Source of the DNA: Bacteroidales bacterium
GTDB taxonomy: Bacteria; Bacteroidota; Bacteroidia; Bacteroidales; UBA932
DNA: 64,000 nt
Direction: 5' to 3'
NCBI GenBank assembly: GCA_017442315.1
Contig: JAFRZX010000165.1
Location: forward strand, 1-64,000
In this document: piece after piece, positions 45,408 through 54,124 of the stretch
How the letters are laid out: every line of letters starts with the position of its first letter
Position numbering within the stretch: position 1 is the stretch's first letter
Notes under the pieces: generated by a model
What the model saw: the letters and a program-made list of their open reading frames with translations, nothing else
Database searches by the model: none
Told to the model about the DNA's origin: nothing
Made by a program: the position numbers and the translations under genes

Positions 45408-46584
45408 TTATTCCTTTTCTTTTACATATTATCATAACAAGCCAACCCAGCAACATCACGACAATCCCTGCTACTGCCGCAAATATAAAACTTCCGACTA
45501 TATACTGCAGCATACTCTGTCCTACACTTTCCAGAGAAATTTCGGTAAACGAAACGGCAACAGGCTCCTTGAGAATCAATGCACCAGTCCAGACACTTCC
45601 ATAAAGAAGAAACGGGATCATAGGAGGTATGCTTATATTGGAAAAGACTACCGCTACTATCTTATTGAGTTTCATGAAGTGGGCGGAAAGGCCCGCGAAA
45701 ATCATCTGATAGCCCCATATCGGTATTATACCACAGAAAACACCCCAACCCATTGCTGCAGCCATCCGGAAGTTACTGTCAGGGGCGTGAAAAACATTTC
45801 TTTCAAAAAAATCCCTTATATTCCTCAATGTAAGCGAACGAAGAAAAAGCCATGGATAATGGAAAAGGAAAGCATAGAATACAAGGACAGTATTCAGTAC
45901 ACTGATACGGAAAAAATCACGGAAAGGACGGAAGTGCGAAACTCTTTCTTCAACAGGAGGATAATAGACCTTGACAGGGACATTCTCAACATTTACTCCA
46001 CGCCATGCAGCTCTGACTATTATCTCCACCTCAAATTCGTATCTTCCGGTAAGATACCTGATATTTCGGATGGATTTCAGGGGATAAAGACGATATCCTG
46101 ACTGAGTGTCTGCCAACTCTTTTCCAGTCTCGACCTTGAACCAGAAATTTGAAAACCTGTTAGCAAAGGTATTCTTTGAAGGCATGTTGTCCGCCGTCAG
46201 ATTTCGAGCACCAATCAACAGACTGTCCGGAACTTCAATTATACGGTCAATGAATGCCGGTATATCATCAGGAAAATGCTGCCCGTCTGCATCAATCGTA
46301 ATAGCATACCTGAATCCCCAGTCATATGCTTGAGCCAAACCATTCTTCAAAGCATATCCTTTACCTTTATTCCTATCATATGATATGATACGGATACCTT
46401 CAAGGGACTCCAACAGAGAAAGGGTATCATCAGTGGATCCATCATTGACTACCAATATATCCTCTGACCATAACTTAACCTGTCCAATTACATCTGCCAC
46501 TGTCCCGATATTGTTGTAGGTAGGGATTATGACAATGCATCCAAGTTCCTTCAATAGGTTTCTATATGTCTGATATTGCTGCAT
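45400..46584 (-). CDS. Family 2 glycosyltransferase with C-terminal DUF2062 membrane domain
   Basis: A 394-residue protein. Residues 12-240 are a GT-A glycosyltransferase like dolichol-phosphate mannosyltransferases: VIIPTYNN, VVNDGSTDDT, NKGKGYALKNGL, DADGQHFPDD and TQSGYRLYP. The C-terminal 140 residues are DUF2062, with membrane helices and GVFCGIIPIWGYQ. GT2-DUF2062 or GT/acyltransferase proteins occur in aryl polyene clusters, where they are thought to modify the pigment or its lipid anchor. It overlaps the pump fusion by 8 bp and the dehydratase upstream by 23 bp, a sign of tight coupling. The sugar donor is unknown. Confidence 0.85.
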   Translation of the reverse strand: MQQYQTYRNLLKELGCIVIIPTYNNIGTVADVIGQVKLWSEDILVVNDGSTDDTLSLLESLEGIRIISYDRNKGKGYALKNGLAQAYDWGFRYAITIDADGQHFPDDIPAFIDRIIEVPDSLLIGARNLTADNMPSKNTFANRFSNFWFKVETGKELADTQSGYRLYPLKSIRNIRYLTGRYEFEVEIIVRAAWRGVNVENVPVKVYYPPVEERVSHFRPFRDFFRISVLNTVLVFYAFLFHYPWLFLRSLTLRNIRDFFERNVFHAPDSNFRMAAAMGWGVFCGIIPIWGYQMIFAGLSAHFMKLNKIVAVVFSNISIPPMIPFLLYGSVWTGALILKEPVAVSFTEISLESVGQSMLQYIVGSFIFAAVAGIVVMLLGWLVMIICKRKGING

Positions 46585-46927
46585 TCAGTTTTAAAACTAC
46601 ATTATTATCCTTCAACACATTACATCTGATCTGGTCTTCTCCTTTAAACACCGCTTCTATGACAAGATTCAGATCCTTTTCCGGCAAAAGAGCTGAAAGG
46701 AACTTACATTCCTTAATGAAACTGAACCTGACCCTACGTCCCAATGCCTCGGAAAGGGCTGCCCTGATTACTGTCAGGGTACAGACTCCGGGCACAACAG
46801 CCCTCTCCGGAAAATGACCTTCATATATACCATGTCCTGCAAAAAGCGTAACATCCATCGTATAGCCGCATTCCGCCTGACGTATCTCATCAATTCTATA
46901 GAATCCTTCCAATGACATAACAAACAC
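46562..46927 (-). CDS. Hotdog 3-hydroxyacyl-ACP dehydratase (ApeI-like)
   Basis: A 121-residue FabZ-like hotdog protein. GIYEGHFPERAVVPGVCTL (about residues 34-52) holds the catalytic His and the FPxxPVVPGV signature of FabZ/FabA-type dehydratases; the remainder fits one hotdog domain, slightly shorter than FabZ (about 140). In aryl polyene synthesis, two dehydratases (ApeI and ApeP in known systems) remove water after each ketoreduction. The second is at 52600-53019. It overlaps the GT2 gene by 23 bp and LolA by one base. Confidence 0.8.
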   Translation of the reverse strand: MFVMSLEGFYRIDEIRQAECGYTMDVTLFAGHGIYEGHFPERAVVPGVCTLTVIRAALSEALGRRVRFSFIKECKFLSALLPEKDLNLVIEAVFKGEDQIRCNVLKDNNVVLKLNAAISDI

Positions 46928-47532
46928 TATCTGAACAGTTCCTCATCAACAGAAACATTGAATTTCTTTTCAGTAAACTCATATGTAATGCTATCTCCCG
47001 ATGCTTCCTCAAAAAGAAGCAGATCCAATGACATATCCTGTTTTTCAAAGTGCAGAATTACGGATTTCATCTGGGCTGCTCCCCTATTGCGCAAAGGTAG
47101 AAGAGATACTTCATAAAAAGAACCGGCATCCTCCACATCAATTTCAAAACCGGATGACAACATCCTGACATCTCCTGTCATGCATGCAGAAAGAATCCTC
47201 TTCAATTCCTTGAGCATATGATTAGTGCTGATCTTCATGTCTGTAACAGCACCTGCATTCCTCATTTTGAAATGAGTGTCGGTCAGTTTTATATAATCTC
47301 CATCTTCAAAAGCTAAAAGGATATTACCAGGTCTTACACATGTAAAGTGACCTTCCTTACGCACATCATGCGCAAGAACTGACATAGTACGCACCTGAGT
47401 AAAACGGCATGAAATCGTTTCTATTCCAGCACTTTTCTCAATCAGGACATTTTCAAATTCTTCCTTAATATCCTGAGCTGTCATCACCAGACTGAGACAC
47501 AAGGCAAGAAACAATAATATCAATCTATTCAT
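46927..47532 (-). CDS. LolA-like periplasmic outer-membrane lipoprotein carrier
   Basis: A roughly 201-residue exported protein with a signal peptide (MNRLILLFLALCLSLVMTA). The mature part is LolA-like: GIETISCRFTQVRTM near the start, KEGHFTCVRPGNILLAFEDGDYIK and further beta strands forming a half-barrel with a hydrophobic cavity. In aryl polyene clusters a LolA-type carrier is thought to carry the hydrophobic pigment-lipid across the periplasm from the MMPL pump. I chose the Met at 47532, which leaves an 8-bp overlap with the deacetylase; in-frame Met codons at 47538 and 47556 would give longer overlaps. Confidence 0.8.
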   Translation of the reverse strand: MNRLILLFLALCLSLVMTAQDIKEEFENVLIEKSAGIETISCRFTQVRTMSVLAHDVRKEGHFTCVRPGNILLAFEDGDYIKLTDTHFKMRNAGAVTDMKISTNHMLKELKRILSACMTGDVRMLSSGFEIDVEDAGSFYEVSLLPLRNRGAAQMKSVILHFEKQDMSLDLLLFEEASGDSITYEFTEKKFNVSVDEELFR

Positions 47533-48220
47533 AAGCATCGATTTGAAGCATTTCATCTACGGTAACACATGCATAGCCCTCGGAATCAAGATGATTCAAC
47601 AGCATTTCCAAAAGCTTGTCAGCTTCATCACACCTGTCGTGAAGGAGTATGATTCCACCTGGGGTTAATTTTCCTATGACCTTATCAGCTACATTCCTTC
47701 GCGGTGTCGCTGCTATTGTATCCAAGGACCTGATGTTCCATCCCACAGCCTTCAGTCCGAGTCGTTTCACAACCTTCCCAATAGTCGGATCGGTCACTCC
47801 GAATGGGGGCCTGAACAATAAAGGTTTAAGACCAGTGACCCTTTCTATGGCGTCTGAAGTCCGCACAAGTTCATCACTCATCTTTGTAGCATTATAAAAA
47901 GGAAAAGCACCAGAATGAGACCATGAATGATTGCCAACAGCATGTCCCCCTTCAATCATTCTCTGCACAACATGCTCTCTGCCGGAAATCTTGGAACCGA
48001 TAAGAAAGAAAGTGGCCTTAGCATTATGACGTTCAAGCACATCCAGAACCTTTTCTGTCATCACATCCGGACCATCATCAAAAGTCAGGGCAATCATTTT
48101 CCGTTCCGTATCCACCTTACAGAAAGTCTTCAGCCATACCTGACTACCGACATCAGCAGAAGCCCAGACAAAAAATGCCAGCAGAAGCAGAAACACCAAT
48201 ATGATGATCACACAATACAT
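47525..48220 (-). CDS. Polysaccharide deacetylase-type (CE4) membrane-anchored enzyme
   Basis: A 231-residue protein with one N-terminal membrane helix (MYCVIIILVFLLLLAFFVWA) and an extracytoplasmic CE4/NodB domain. ALTFDDGPD contains the base Asp and metal Asp, HSWSH the two metal His, RPPFG and LLHD complete the five motifs. Such enzymes remove N- or O-acetyl groups from sugars. Its target in a pigment cluster is unclear; together with GT2-DUF2062 it suggests that a sugar is added and trimmed. The Met at 48220 starts the helix; the longer frame overlaps the KS-like gene by more. Confidence 0.8.
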   Translation of the reverse strand: MYCVIIILVFLLLLAFFVWASADVGSQVWLKTFCKVDTERKMIALTFDDGPDVMTEKVLDVLERHNAKATFFLIGSKISGREHVVQRMIEGGHAVGNHSWSHSGAFPFYNATKMSDELVRTSDAIERVTGLKPLLFRPPFGVTDPTIGKVVKRLGLKAVGWNIRSLDTIAATPRRNVADKVIGKLTPGGIILLHDRCDEADKLLEMLLNHLDSEGYACVTVDEMLQIDAYE

Positions 48221-49017
48221 CCTAAAATTACCACTGTTGGGGTCATGCCCCACATTTCATTATAAACCAAAACTTTAGAAGCTCCCTTCTTTATCTTCTC
48301 AACAGCTTGTGCAAACACAGATGCTGATATTGTAGGGTAGATTTCCATTGTACAGCAAACATTATATAGAATCACATCATCATCACTGCATCCATACCGC
48401 TGCGCAATATCTTGTTCACCAATTGAATCTGACGGGAAATCAATTTCCAGTACTTCTGCAATTGAGCTGTCTTCCTTTTGAGAAGTCAGAAGGACGAAAA
48501 CACTTCCCTCTCCGCAGTCATGCTTACGCCATAAGCCCATCCTCTTCATTATCTCATATTGCGAATCTGTTCGTTCATCGAAAGCTCCAACAAGCATTCT
48601 GCCGCCTTCACCATCCTCTGCACGCATAAAAGCATCCAACAGAGCATCCTCAAAAGAGTGAATACGGTTGACATATGTCATATTGTAGCAATGATTATGA
48701 CGAAGCAATGCAATCTGCCCTCCTACTGTATTGAATGTAGACTGAATGAATGGAGTCGGATTCAGCAAATCCTCCTTGTCACTTATGACATTACGCAGAA
48801 AACGCTCACTATCAGCAAGACATCCGTATCCGGTAGCAGTAATGATTGCATCAAGTCCATCTATACCTTCGATACCTCCTACGCACTCAACAGCTGTAGA
48901 AACAGCCATCCTGATGACCCTGCTCATTCTACGACGGACACCTGCATCGGGAACAAGTACCTTCACATCTGTTACAACTTGAGAATCAGACGTTATGTTT
49001 GACACATACAACCCCAT
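48208..49017 (-). CDS. Ketosynthase-like protein without catalytic residues (chain-length partner)
   Basis: A 269-residue protein resembling the N-terminal ketosynthase-like domain of the ketoacyl-synt_2 type. IDGLDAIITATGYGCLADSERFL and PTPFIQSTFNTVGGQIALL match the KS fold, but the active-site Cys and His motifs (xACxSG, GTxxxxxD, GHxxxxxG) are missing. In known aryl polyene systems a catalytically silent partner (ApeC) pairs with an active KS (ApeO) as a chain-length factor, and this is its likely role. The Met at 49017 leaves 5 bp to the KS gene; an upstream extension would overlap it. Confidence 0.75.
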   Translation of the reverse strand: MGLYVSNITSDSQVVTDVKVLVPDAGVRRRMSRVIRMAVSTAVECVGGIEGIDGLDAIITATGYGCLADSERFLRNVISDKEDLLNPTPFIQSTFNTVGGQIALLRHNHCYNMTYVNRIHSFEDALLDAFMRAEDGEGGRMLVGAFDERTDSQYEIMKRMGLWRKHDCGEGSVFVLLTSQKEDSSIAEVLEIDFPSDSIGEQDIAQRYGCSDDDVILYNVCCTMEIYPTISASVFAQAVEKIKKGASKVLVYNEMWGMTPTVVILGCIV

Positions 49018-49022
49018 AACAA

Positions 49023-50204
49023 TCAATCTTTTGCAAACACAATAGAAGAACAGTTCCCGCCAAATCCAAAGGAGTTTGAAACTACGCATGCCACATCCGC
49101 ACCCTCAAGCAAAGATGTTTGAGGAACAAGCTGGAGCTCGGAAACAGGTTCAGAGAAATGAATATTCGGCCATACTTGTCCATACTTTATCGCCAAAGCC
49201 GAATATACTGCCTCGATACCTCCTGCAGCAGCTAAAGCATGGCCTGTATAACCCTTTGTAGAACTGAAATACGGAATCTTGTCTCCGAAAAGACGCTTCA
49301 ATGCTTTTCCTTCAGATAAATCATTATTGCCAGTCCCTGTACCATGTACATTTACGTAATCCACCTGATCTGGTGAAATACCTGCCTTAGACAAAGCATC
49401 TGACATTGCAAGAAAAGCACCGTTCCCTTCTTCAGAAGAAGCAGTCTGATGATGAGCATCATTTCTGTTTGCATATCCTTTCAGAAAGCAGTATGGGACC
49501 TTATCTAAGAGAGCTTCCCTTTGAAGTACAATGTATCCGGCCCCTTCCCCAAGATTAAGACCGGCACGTGTCTGATCGAAAGGTCTGCATCTTTTGTCAT
49601 CTAGAATCCTCAAGGACTTGAATCCATTGAGTGTGAATGCACTTAAGGCATCAGCCCCACCCGCTACGACGCAATCCAGAATACCATGACGTATAAGCCT
49701 GTCTCCTATCATAATGGCATTTGCTGCGGAAGAACATGCCGTACTGACGGTTGTCCTATAACCTTTTATGCCACAATATGCAGCAATGGCTTCCGTACTC
49801 GCACAGCAATCATGCATAACCACATCACGAAGGCGTCCGGAAGAGGAATCATTCATAAATTCAGCAAAGAAATGTTCAGTCAGATCCATTCCTCCGACAG
49901 AAGTGGAAGAAACAAGTCCTACCCGAAGTCCATCAGGCAGTGCCGCATCTTTCAACGCCTCCTTTACGGCTATGATCCCCAACAATGCAGTACGAGAAAG
50001 ATTCTTACCCGCACCAATACCTGCAACTGCGGCAAGCTCCTCATTTATAAGAAGTATCTCACCTACAGGAAGCATGTTGGATGTCTCAAGAATCCGGGGA
50101 AAGTCAGAAATACCACTGCGACCATTACGCAAGGCCTCTAGATTTTCATAAACCCCGATTCCTGAAGCAGACACAATTCCAAGACCGGTTACTGCAGTTC
50201 TCAT
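49023..50204 (-). CDS. Active beta-ketoacyl-ACP synthase (FabF-like)
   Basis: A 393-residue condensing enzyme. The nucleophile Cys157 lies in STACSSAA, followed by the His of NVHGTGTGNND and the His of GYTGHALAAAGG; VTGLGIVSASG opens the thiolase fold and SNSFGFGG ends it. It should extend the polyene by C2 units from malonyl-ACP and probably works with the silent KS-like protein encoded 5 bp downstream. The ACP gene lies 19 bp upstream. Length is as FabF (about 410). Confidence 0.9.
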   Translation of the reverse strand: MRTAVTGLGIVSASGIGVYENLEALRNGRSGISDFPRILETSNMLPVGEILLINEELAAVAGIGAGKNLSRTALLGIIAVKEALKDAALPDGLRVGLVSSTSVGGMDLTEHFFAEFMNDSSSGRLRDVVMHDCCASTEAIAAYCGIKGYRTTVSTACSSAANAIMIGDRLIRHGILDCVVAGGADALSAFTLNGFKSLRILDDKRCRPFDQTRAGLNLGEGAGYIVLQREALLDKVPYCFLKGYANRNDAHHQTASSEEGNGAFLAMSDALSKAGISPDQVDYVNVHGTGTGNNDLSEGKALKRLFGDKIPYFSSTKGYTGHALAAAGGIEAVYSALAIKYGQVWPNIHFSEPVSELQLVPQTSLLEGADVACVVSNSFGFGGNCSSIVFAKD

Positions 50205-50223
50205 CGCAATGAATCCTATGAAA

Positions 50224-50478
50224 CTATTTCCGATTGTTTACAATATATTCCGCTAGAGTCTTGACTGAATAAAACACCGGCTTTGCCTCTGCACTGTTTG
50301 AAAGTTTTACACCATAATTCTTCTCAAGAATCAGGATTATTTCCAATGCATCAATAGAATCCAGACCAAGTCCGTCACCAAACAGTGGAGCTTCAGCATC
50401 TATATCCTCAGGAGTGATCTCCTCAAGATTAAGTTCCTCGATCAAATGTTCTTTAAGTTCCTGAATAATCTGTTCCAT
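50224..50478 (-). CDS. Acyl carrier protein
   Basis: An 84-residue ACP. Ser41 in GLGLDSIDALE is the 4'-phosphopantetheine site. The protein is acidic with the usual four-helix pattern. Its sequence differs clearly from the second ACP of the cluster (55002-55247), so the two probably have different tasks, such as starter and elongation carriers. It is encoded 4 bp from the large KS gene. Confidence 0.92.
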   Translation of the reverse strand: MEQIIQELKEHLIEELNLEEITPEDIDAEAPLFGDGLGLDSIDALEIILILEKNYGVKLSNSAEAKPVFYSVKTLAEYIVNNRK

Positions 50479-50482
50479 AATA

Positions 50483-52156
50483 TCATGATTTAATTTCTAA
50501 TATTTTTATATTTACTTTTCTATGTTCTCCCAGTTTGTCACACCAACCGCATATTGCAGCCTTGGCATATCCCTTTTCAATCAACAATCTCGCATAAGTT
50601 TCTGCAAATACTGAATCCTTATCTATAAAGAATGTATTATCTCCTTGGAACTTATGTCTTATACATATCTCACCGGCAGCGACACTTGGAAGCGTATATA
50701 CGAAAACTGCCGGAGAAGTACCTTCAGGCAGATGCTCCTGCAATATTCGCTGATGCTCCATATCCGTATCGAGTGAAGCCGAACTGTTGGAAAGTATGAC
50801 GGCAACCTCCGTTGGTAAATATCTGGCTTTAAGGTCAGTTGAAATCACAAGATTCTCCGCTGCCACATATGCAGCCTTACACAGGTCGCTCATCTTGAAG
50901 AACTTCATATTAGGAGAACCAAGTTGATGATATTCTTCACGGATCTGCTCTGCAAATGATTTTCCAGGGATATTATCCAAAGTATATTCAGCTGTCACTA
51001 CAGCCTCAGCCGCTACCTTACCTGCTTCATACCTGTCCTCACAAGATTCTGCAGCAATTACTACAGCAGCATTACAGCCACCGAATCCGGAAGCGGTCTT
51101 CAGACATCTGAGCGTCTGAAGCGGACGATGCACAGAAGATATGTTTACTGGACATGGCACACCAAGTTCAGTGAATCCTAAAGTACCGTATACTGTCCTT
51201 GTCCTCAATTCTTCTATTGCAATAAGAGTCTCCACTACCCCAGATGCTCCAAGAGTATGACCTATATAGCCTTTCACACTGTTCAGAGGAGTGTTTTCCA
51301 ATCCTGCCAGAGTGATGGCTTTGCTCTCCATTTCATCATTATATACGGTAGCAGTACCGTGCGTATTTACAAATCCGATATCTGACGGCTGTATACCAGC
51401 TTCTGAAATTGCATCACGTATAGCATAGAACAATCCGTCTCCGGTGCGGGAGGGACCAGATATATGGTTGGCATCATTTGTAACAGCTCCACCTTCCAGT
51501 CTGATCAAAGGTTCAGATGCACGGTTTATGTCTGAAGTGAGCAGTACAGTAGCACATGCTTCTCCCAGATTAAGGCCGTTTCTTAAAGCATCATAAGGAC
51601 GTACACCATCAGCACTGATAGATTTGAAAGATGCAAAACCAGAAGTTATGAATTCATTCAGGACATCACATCCTGTCACTACTACATGACTGCACTCCCC
51701 GGCAAGAATCATCCTTCGAGCCACTATGAGAGCGGAGACTCCTGATATACAAGCATTTGATATTACAACAGGAGGATGGGCCATCTGCATATGAGCAGCA
51801 ATCTTTCTTGCAGATTCATATAGAAATGCATCTGAAGGAGGAGTGTCCTGATTGCCTTCCAACAGTCCGACATTACCTTTTGTGGTTGAAATGATGAATC
51901 TGACAGAAGGATCAGAGAGAGAAAGCAAAGACTTTTCAAGAACCTCCGTAACCTGAGCAACTATCATGGTTTCCATCAATGTGAAGCCTTCCTCTGCATT
52001 TCCGTTTTCCATAAGACCTGCCATCATGCCATATCGGTCATGATAACGCAAGCCGGTCTCATAATTTCTAATCGCCGAATATGTCCGATCAGCAGACCCC
52101 AATGAAGTTTTCATTGACTCCGCACCAAACCATATTTTAGTATCCTTTGCACCCAT
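50483..52156 (-). CDS. Beta-ketoacyl synthase with extra C-terminal KS-like domain
   Basis: A 557-residue protein. Residues 1-385 form a full FabF-like ketosynthase with Cys136 in SNACISGVSA and the His residues in NTHGTATVYND and GYIGHTLGASG. The last 170 residues are an additional domain (MKFFKMSDLCKAAYVAAENL, VILSNSSASLDTD, CIRHKFQGDNTFF) that resembles the N-terminal KS-like fold seen in chain-length partners. A joined catalytic and non-catalytic KS is unusual and could act like a KS-CLF dimer in one chain. The frame is intact. An ACP gene follows and a thioesterase precedes it. Confidence 0.82.
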   Translation of the reverse strand: MGAKDTKIWFGAESMKTSLGSADRTYSAIRNYETGLRYHDRYGMMAGLMENGNAEEGFTLMETMIVAQVTEVLEKSLLSLSDPSVRFIISTTKGNVGLLEGNQDTPPSDAFLYESARKIAAHMQMAHPPVVISNACISGVSALIVARRMILAGECSHVVVTGCDVLNEFITSGFASFKSISADGVRPYDALRNGLNLGEACATVLLTSDINRASEPLIRLEGGAVTNDANHISGPSRTGDGLFYAIRDAISEAGIQPSDIGFVNTHGTATVYNDEMESKAITLAGLENTPLNSVKGYIGHTLGASGVVETLIAIEELRTRTVYGTLGFTELGVPCPVNISSVHRPLQTLRCLKTASGFGGCNAAVVIAAESCEDRYEAGKVAAEAVVTAEYTLDNIPGKSFAEQIREEYHQLGSPNMKFFKMSDLCKAAYVAAENLVISTDLKARYLPTEVAVILSNSSASLDTDMEHQRILQEHLPEGTSPAVFVYTLPSVAAGEICIRHKFQGDNTFFIDKDSVFAETYARLLIEKGYAKAAICGWCDKLGEHRKVNIKILEIKS

Positions 52157-52160
52157 ACAC

Positions 52161-52616
52161 CTAGATATTCAGCCATTTACGCTTCCATTCCTCCACAAAA
52201 GGTGGAAGAGAAAGACACAGTTGTCCGCTATTATCCAAAAAGACCTGCATGGTAGATCCTTTTGCAGCAATCTCCCCATCAGAAGTCCTCCTGATGATAT
52301 ACTCAAAACACAGTTTTGCAGCAGGGTCATCAACATAGCTGGTCTCGATCTGAATTTCCTCGCCAATAGTCAGAGACCTCAGATATTGTATATGCATATC
52401 GACTATCGGGGCCGTAAAGCCATTACGATACATGTCCAGATAGCCTATTCCGGAATATCTTTTCCCAAATGATTCTCGTCCATCTTCAAAATAGCGGACA
52501 TAGTTTCCATGCCACACCACTTTCATGGAATCTACCTCACTGAAACGAACCTTCTGCTGGCAAACATCAGTCAATAAATGCTCGGCAGCCACATTCCTGT
52601 TACTCCTTTTTACCAT
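52161..52616 (-). CDS. Acyl thioesterase, 4HBT hotdog family
   Basis: A 151-residue hotdog thioesterase. The signature FSEVDSMKVVWHGNYVRYFED matches the YbgC/4-hydroxybenzoyl-CoA thioesterase active site, with Asp in the catalytic position. It should cleave an acyl-ACP or remove stalled chains in the aryl polyene pathway. A paralogue of simpler composition is at 23444-23851 in the tat operon. It overlaps the dehydratase gene by 17 bp, and the KS gene starts 4 bp after its stop. Confidence 0.85.
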   Translation of the reverse strand: MVKRSNRNVAAEHLLTDVCQQKVRFSEVDSMKVVWHGNYVRYFEDGRESFGKRYSGIGYLDMYRNGFTAPIVDMHIQYLRSLTIGEEIQIETSYVDDPAAKLCFEYIIRRTSDGEIAAKGSTMQVFLDNSGQLCLSLPPFVEEWKRKWLNI

Positions 52617-53019
52617 CTGTATCTAAAAAAATCTTCATCCTGCATGTTGCCACAAGAGTATCACCAGTGCGACACACTGCTTCTATAAGCGTTATCCCCA
52701 TTACTTCCTGAACAATACCTATTGCAGTGGACAACACACTTCCACATATCGGAAGCATGTTGACAGACAGATTGTTAACAGACCCTATATATCCCAATGG
52801 CACCTTCTCTCCCTTACTGCAGAATAAATATCCTACCCTTGCGGCAGCAGACTGGGCTATATGCTCAATGAGACCGCATTCTGTCATACAACCATCCTCA
52901 AGAAAAACATTATCCTCCCTCACAGTAAACTCTGTGAAGGATACCCCGTCTTCAATTCCAAGAAAACGATCAACCATTACGATTGGCGCTCGCTGAGGTA
53001 TAAGTTCAAGAATATCCAT
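52600..53019 (-). CDS. Hotdog dehydratase (ApeP-like)
   Basis: A 139-residue hotdog protein. LIPQRAPIVMVDRFLG starts the fold and GCMTECGLIEHIAQSAAARVGY contains the Glu of ApeP-like/FabA-type dehydratases. The FabZ-type HFPxxPxxPGV signature is not present, which distinguishes it from the 46562-46927 protein. Two unlike dehydratases per cluster is the pattern known from aryl polyene pathways. It shares one base with the methyltransferase gene and 17 bp with the thioesterase gene. Confidence 0.78.
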   Translation of the reverse strand: MDILELIPQRAPIVMVDRFLGIEDGVSFTEFTVREDNVFLEDGCMTECGLIEHIAQSAAARVGYLFCSKGEKVPLGYIGSVNNLSVNMLPICGSVLSTAIGIVQEVMGITLIEAVCRTGDTLVATCRMKIFLDTDGKKE

Positions 53020-54113
53020 CAGGCTTTTCTACAGATCATTATTGAATGGCCCATTCCAAGACCGTCATGAATGGCTTCTACTTCAAGACCGGCAGCCTCC
53101 ACACATCTTGCCATATCATCCGAATGGTACATCTTGGAATTTCCATTGGCAAGCGCAGTAAAATAAATACTTGTAAGAGTCAGGCAATAAGCGGCAGTCT
53201 CGAACTGCTGTCTGTCCCAGAATGTCTCCATGATGTAAAGTCTCGAATGCTCATCCATAGATTCAGCTGCCCTACGGCATATGCTTGTAACCTCATTCTC
53301 AGAAAAGCAGTCAAGGAACTGACTCATCCATATCACATCAAAAGCCGGAGTCGGGAATGCAACTGACTCATCCAGAAGATTGGCACCATATCCATGTATC
53401 CTGTCTGCACCTGGAAGCCCGTCAGTAGCCTTCCTCATCATCTCAAGCTGCTGTGGAAGATCCATGATGGTCACTTCGACTTTCGGGTCATAGCCCACAC
53501 ACTGCATAGCCCAACGTCCTGTATTGCCCCCGACATCAAGCAGACGCTTCACATTATGTCCCTCCTTGAAAATGATCTTCAGAGCAGCATCAAATGATTC
53601 ATCAGAATAGAAATGGTCAAAACCGAACCAGCTTTTCTGAACCTGTTCCGGAAGGCTTGACAAGCCTTCATAAATGGTAGGCCATTCCCCGAATACCTTG
53701 AGTCCTGAAGGTTTTCCTTCTTTAAGAGCTTCTTCCAGATGAAAGAGACCCAGATAATTCACATCATGGTTGAAATCAAGATTCGCACGCACCATCCTAT
53801 CATTGAGCAGGAACCATCCGGCCTTGGAAATAAAATATCTATCATCCTTTACCAATACGGTTCCTATGGAAAGTGATGCTTCAAGAAGCACCTGAGCCGC
53901 ATACTCAGAGATACCTGCAAAACCTGCAATTTCCTTTTGAGTAAGTCCCTGTCTGTTTTCTGCGATGTGTTCGAGAATACCGAACTTCAACATCAGGCGC
54001 GATACCTGAAATACCATTGGGGCAAATGCGATCTCCTGTGCACGACGCTGAGCTTCCAGAGCAGTCTGCTGCTCATGCGAATATATCTTCTCTAATTGCG
54101 GTGTAAGTTTCAT
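53019..54113 (-). CDS. SAM-dependent O-methyltransferase
   Basis: A 364-residue methyltransferase of the small-molecule O-methyltransferase type. The N-terminal winged-helix dimerisation domain (about residues 30-100, with GLTQKEIAGFAGISEYAAQ) is followed by a Rossmann domain with RLLDVGGNTGRWAM (motif I) and FDVIWMSQFLDCFS. Such enzymes methylate aromatic hydroxyl groups, so the phenolic head of the polyene is a plausible target. The PlsC-fused methyltransferase at 41583-45407 is a different type, giving the cluster two methyltransferases. Confidence 0.85.
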   Translation of the reverse strand: MKLTPQLEKIYSHEQQTALEAQRRAQEIAFAPMVFQVSRLMLKFGILEHIAENRQGLTQKEIAGFAGISEYAAQVLLEASLSIGTVLVKDDRYFISKAGWFLLNDRMVRANLDFNHDVNYLGLFHLEEALKEGKPSGLKVFGEWPTIYEGLSSLPEQVQKSWFGFDHFYSDESFDAALKIIFKEGHNVKRLLDVGGNTGRWAMQCVGYDPKVEVTIMDLPQQLEMMRKATDGLPGADRIHGYGANLLDESVAFPTPAFDVIWMSQFLDCFSENEVTSICRRAAESMDEHSRLYIMETFWDRQQFETAAYCLTLTSIYFTALANGNSKMYHSDDMARCVEAAGLEVEAIHDGLGMGHSIMICRKA

Positions 54114-54124
54114 ATCTCAAATTA

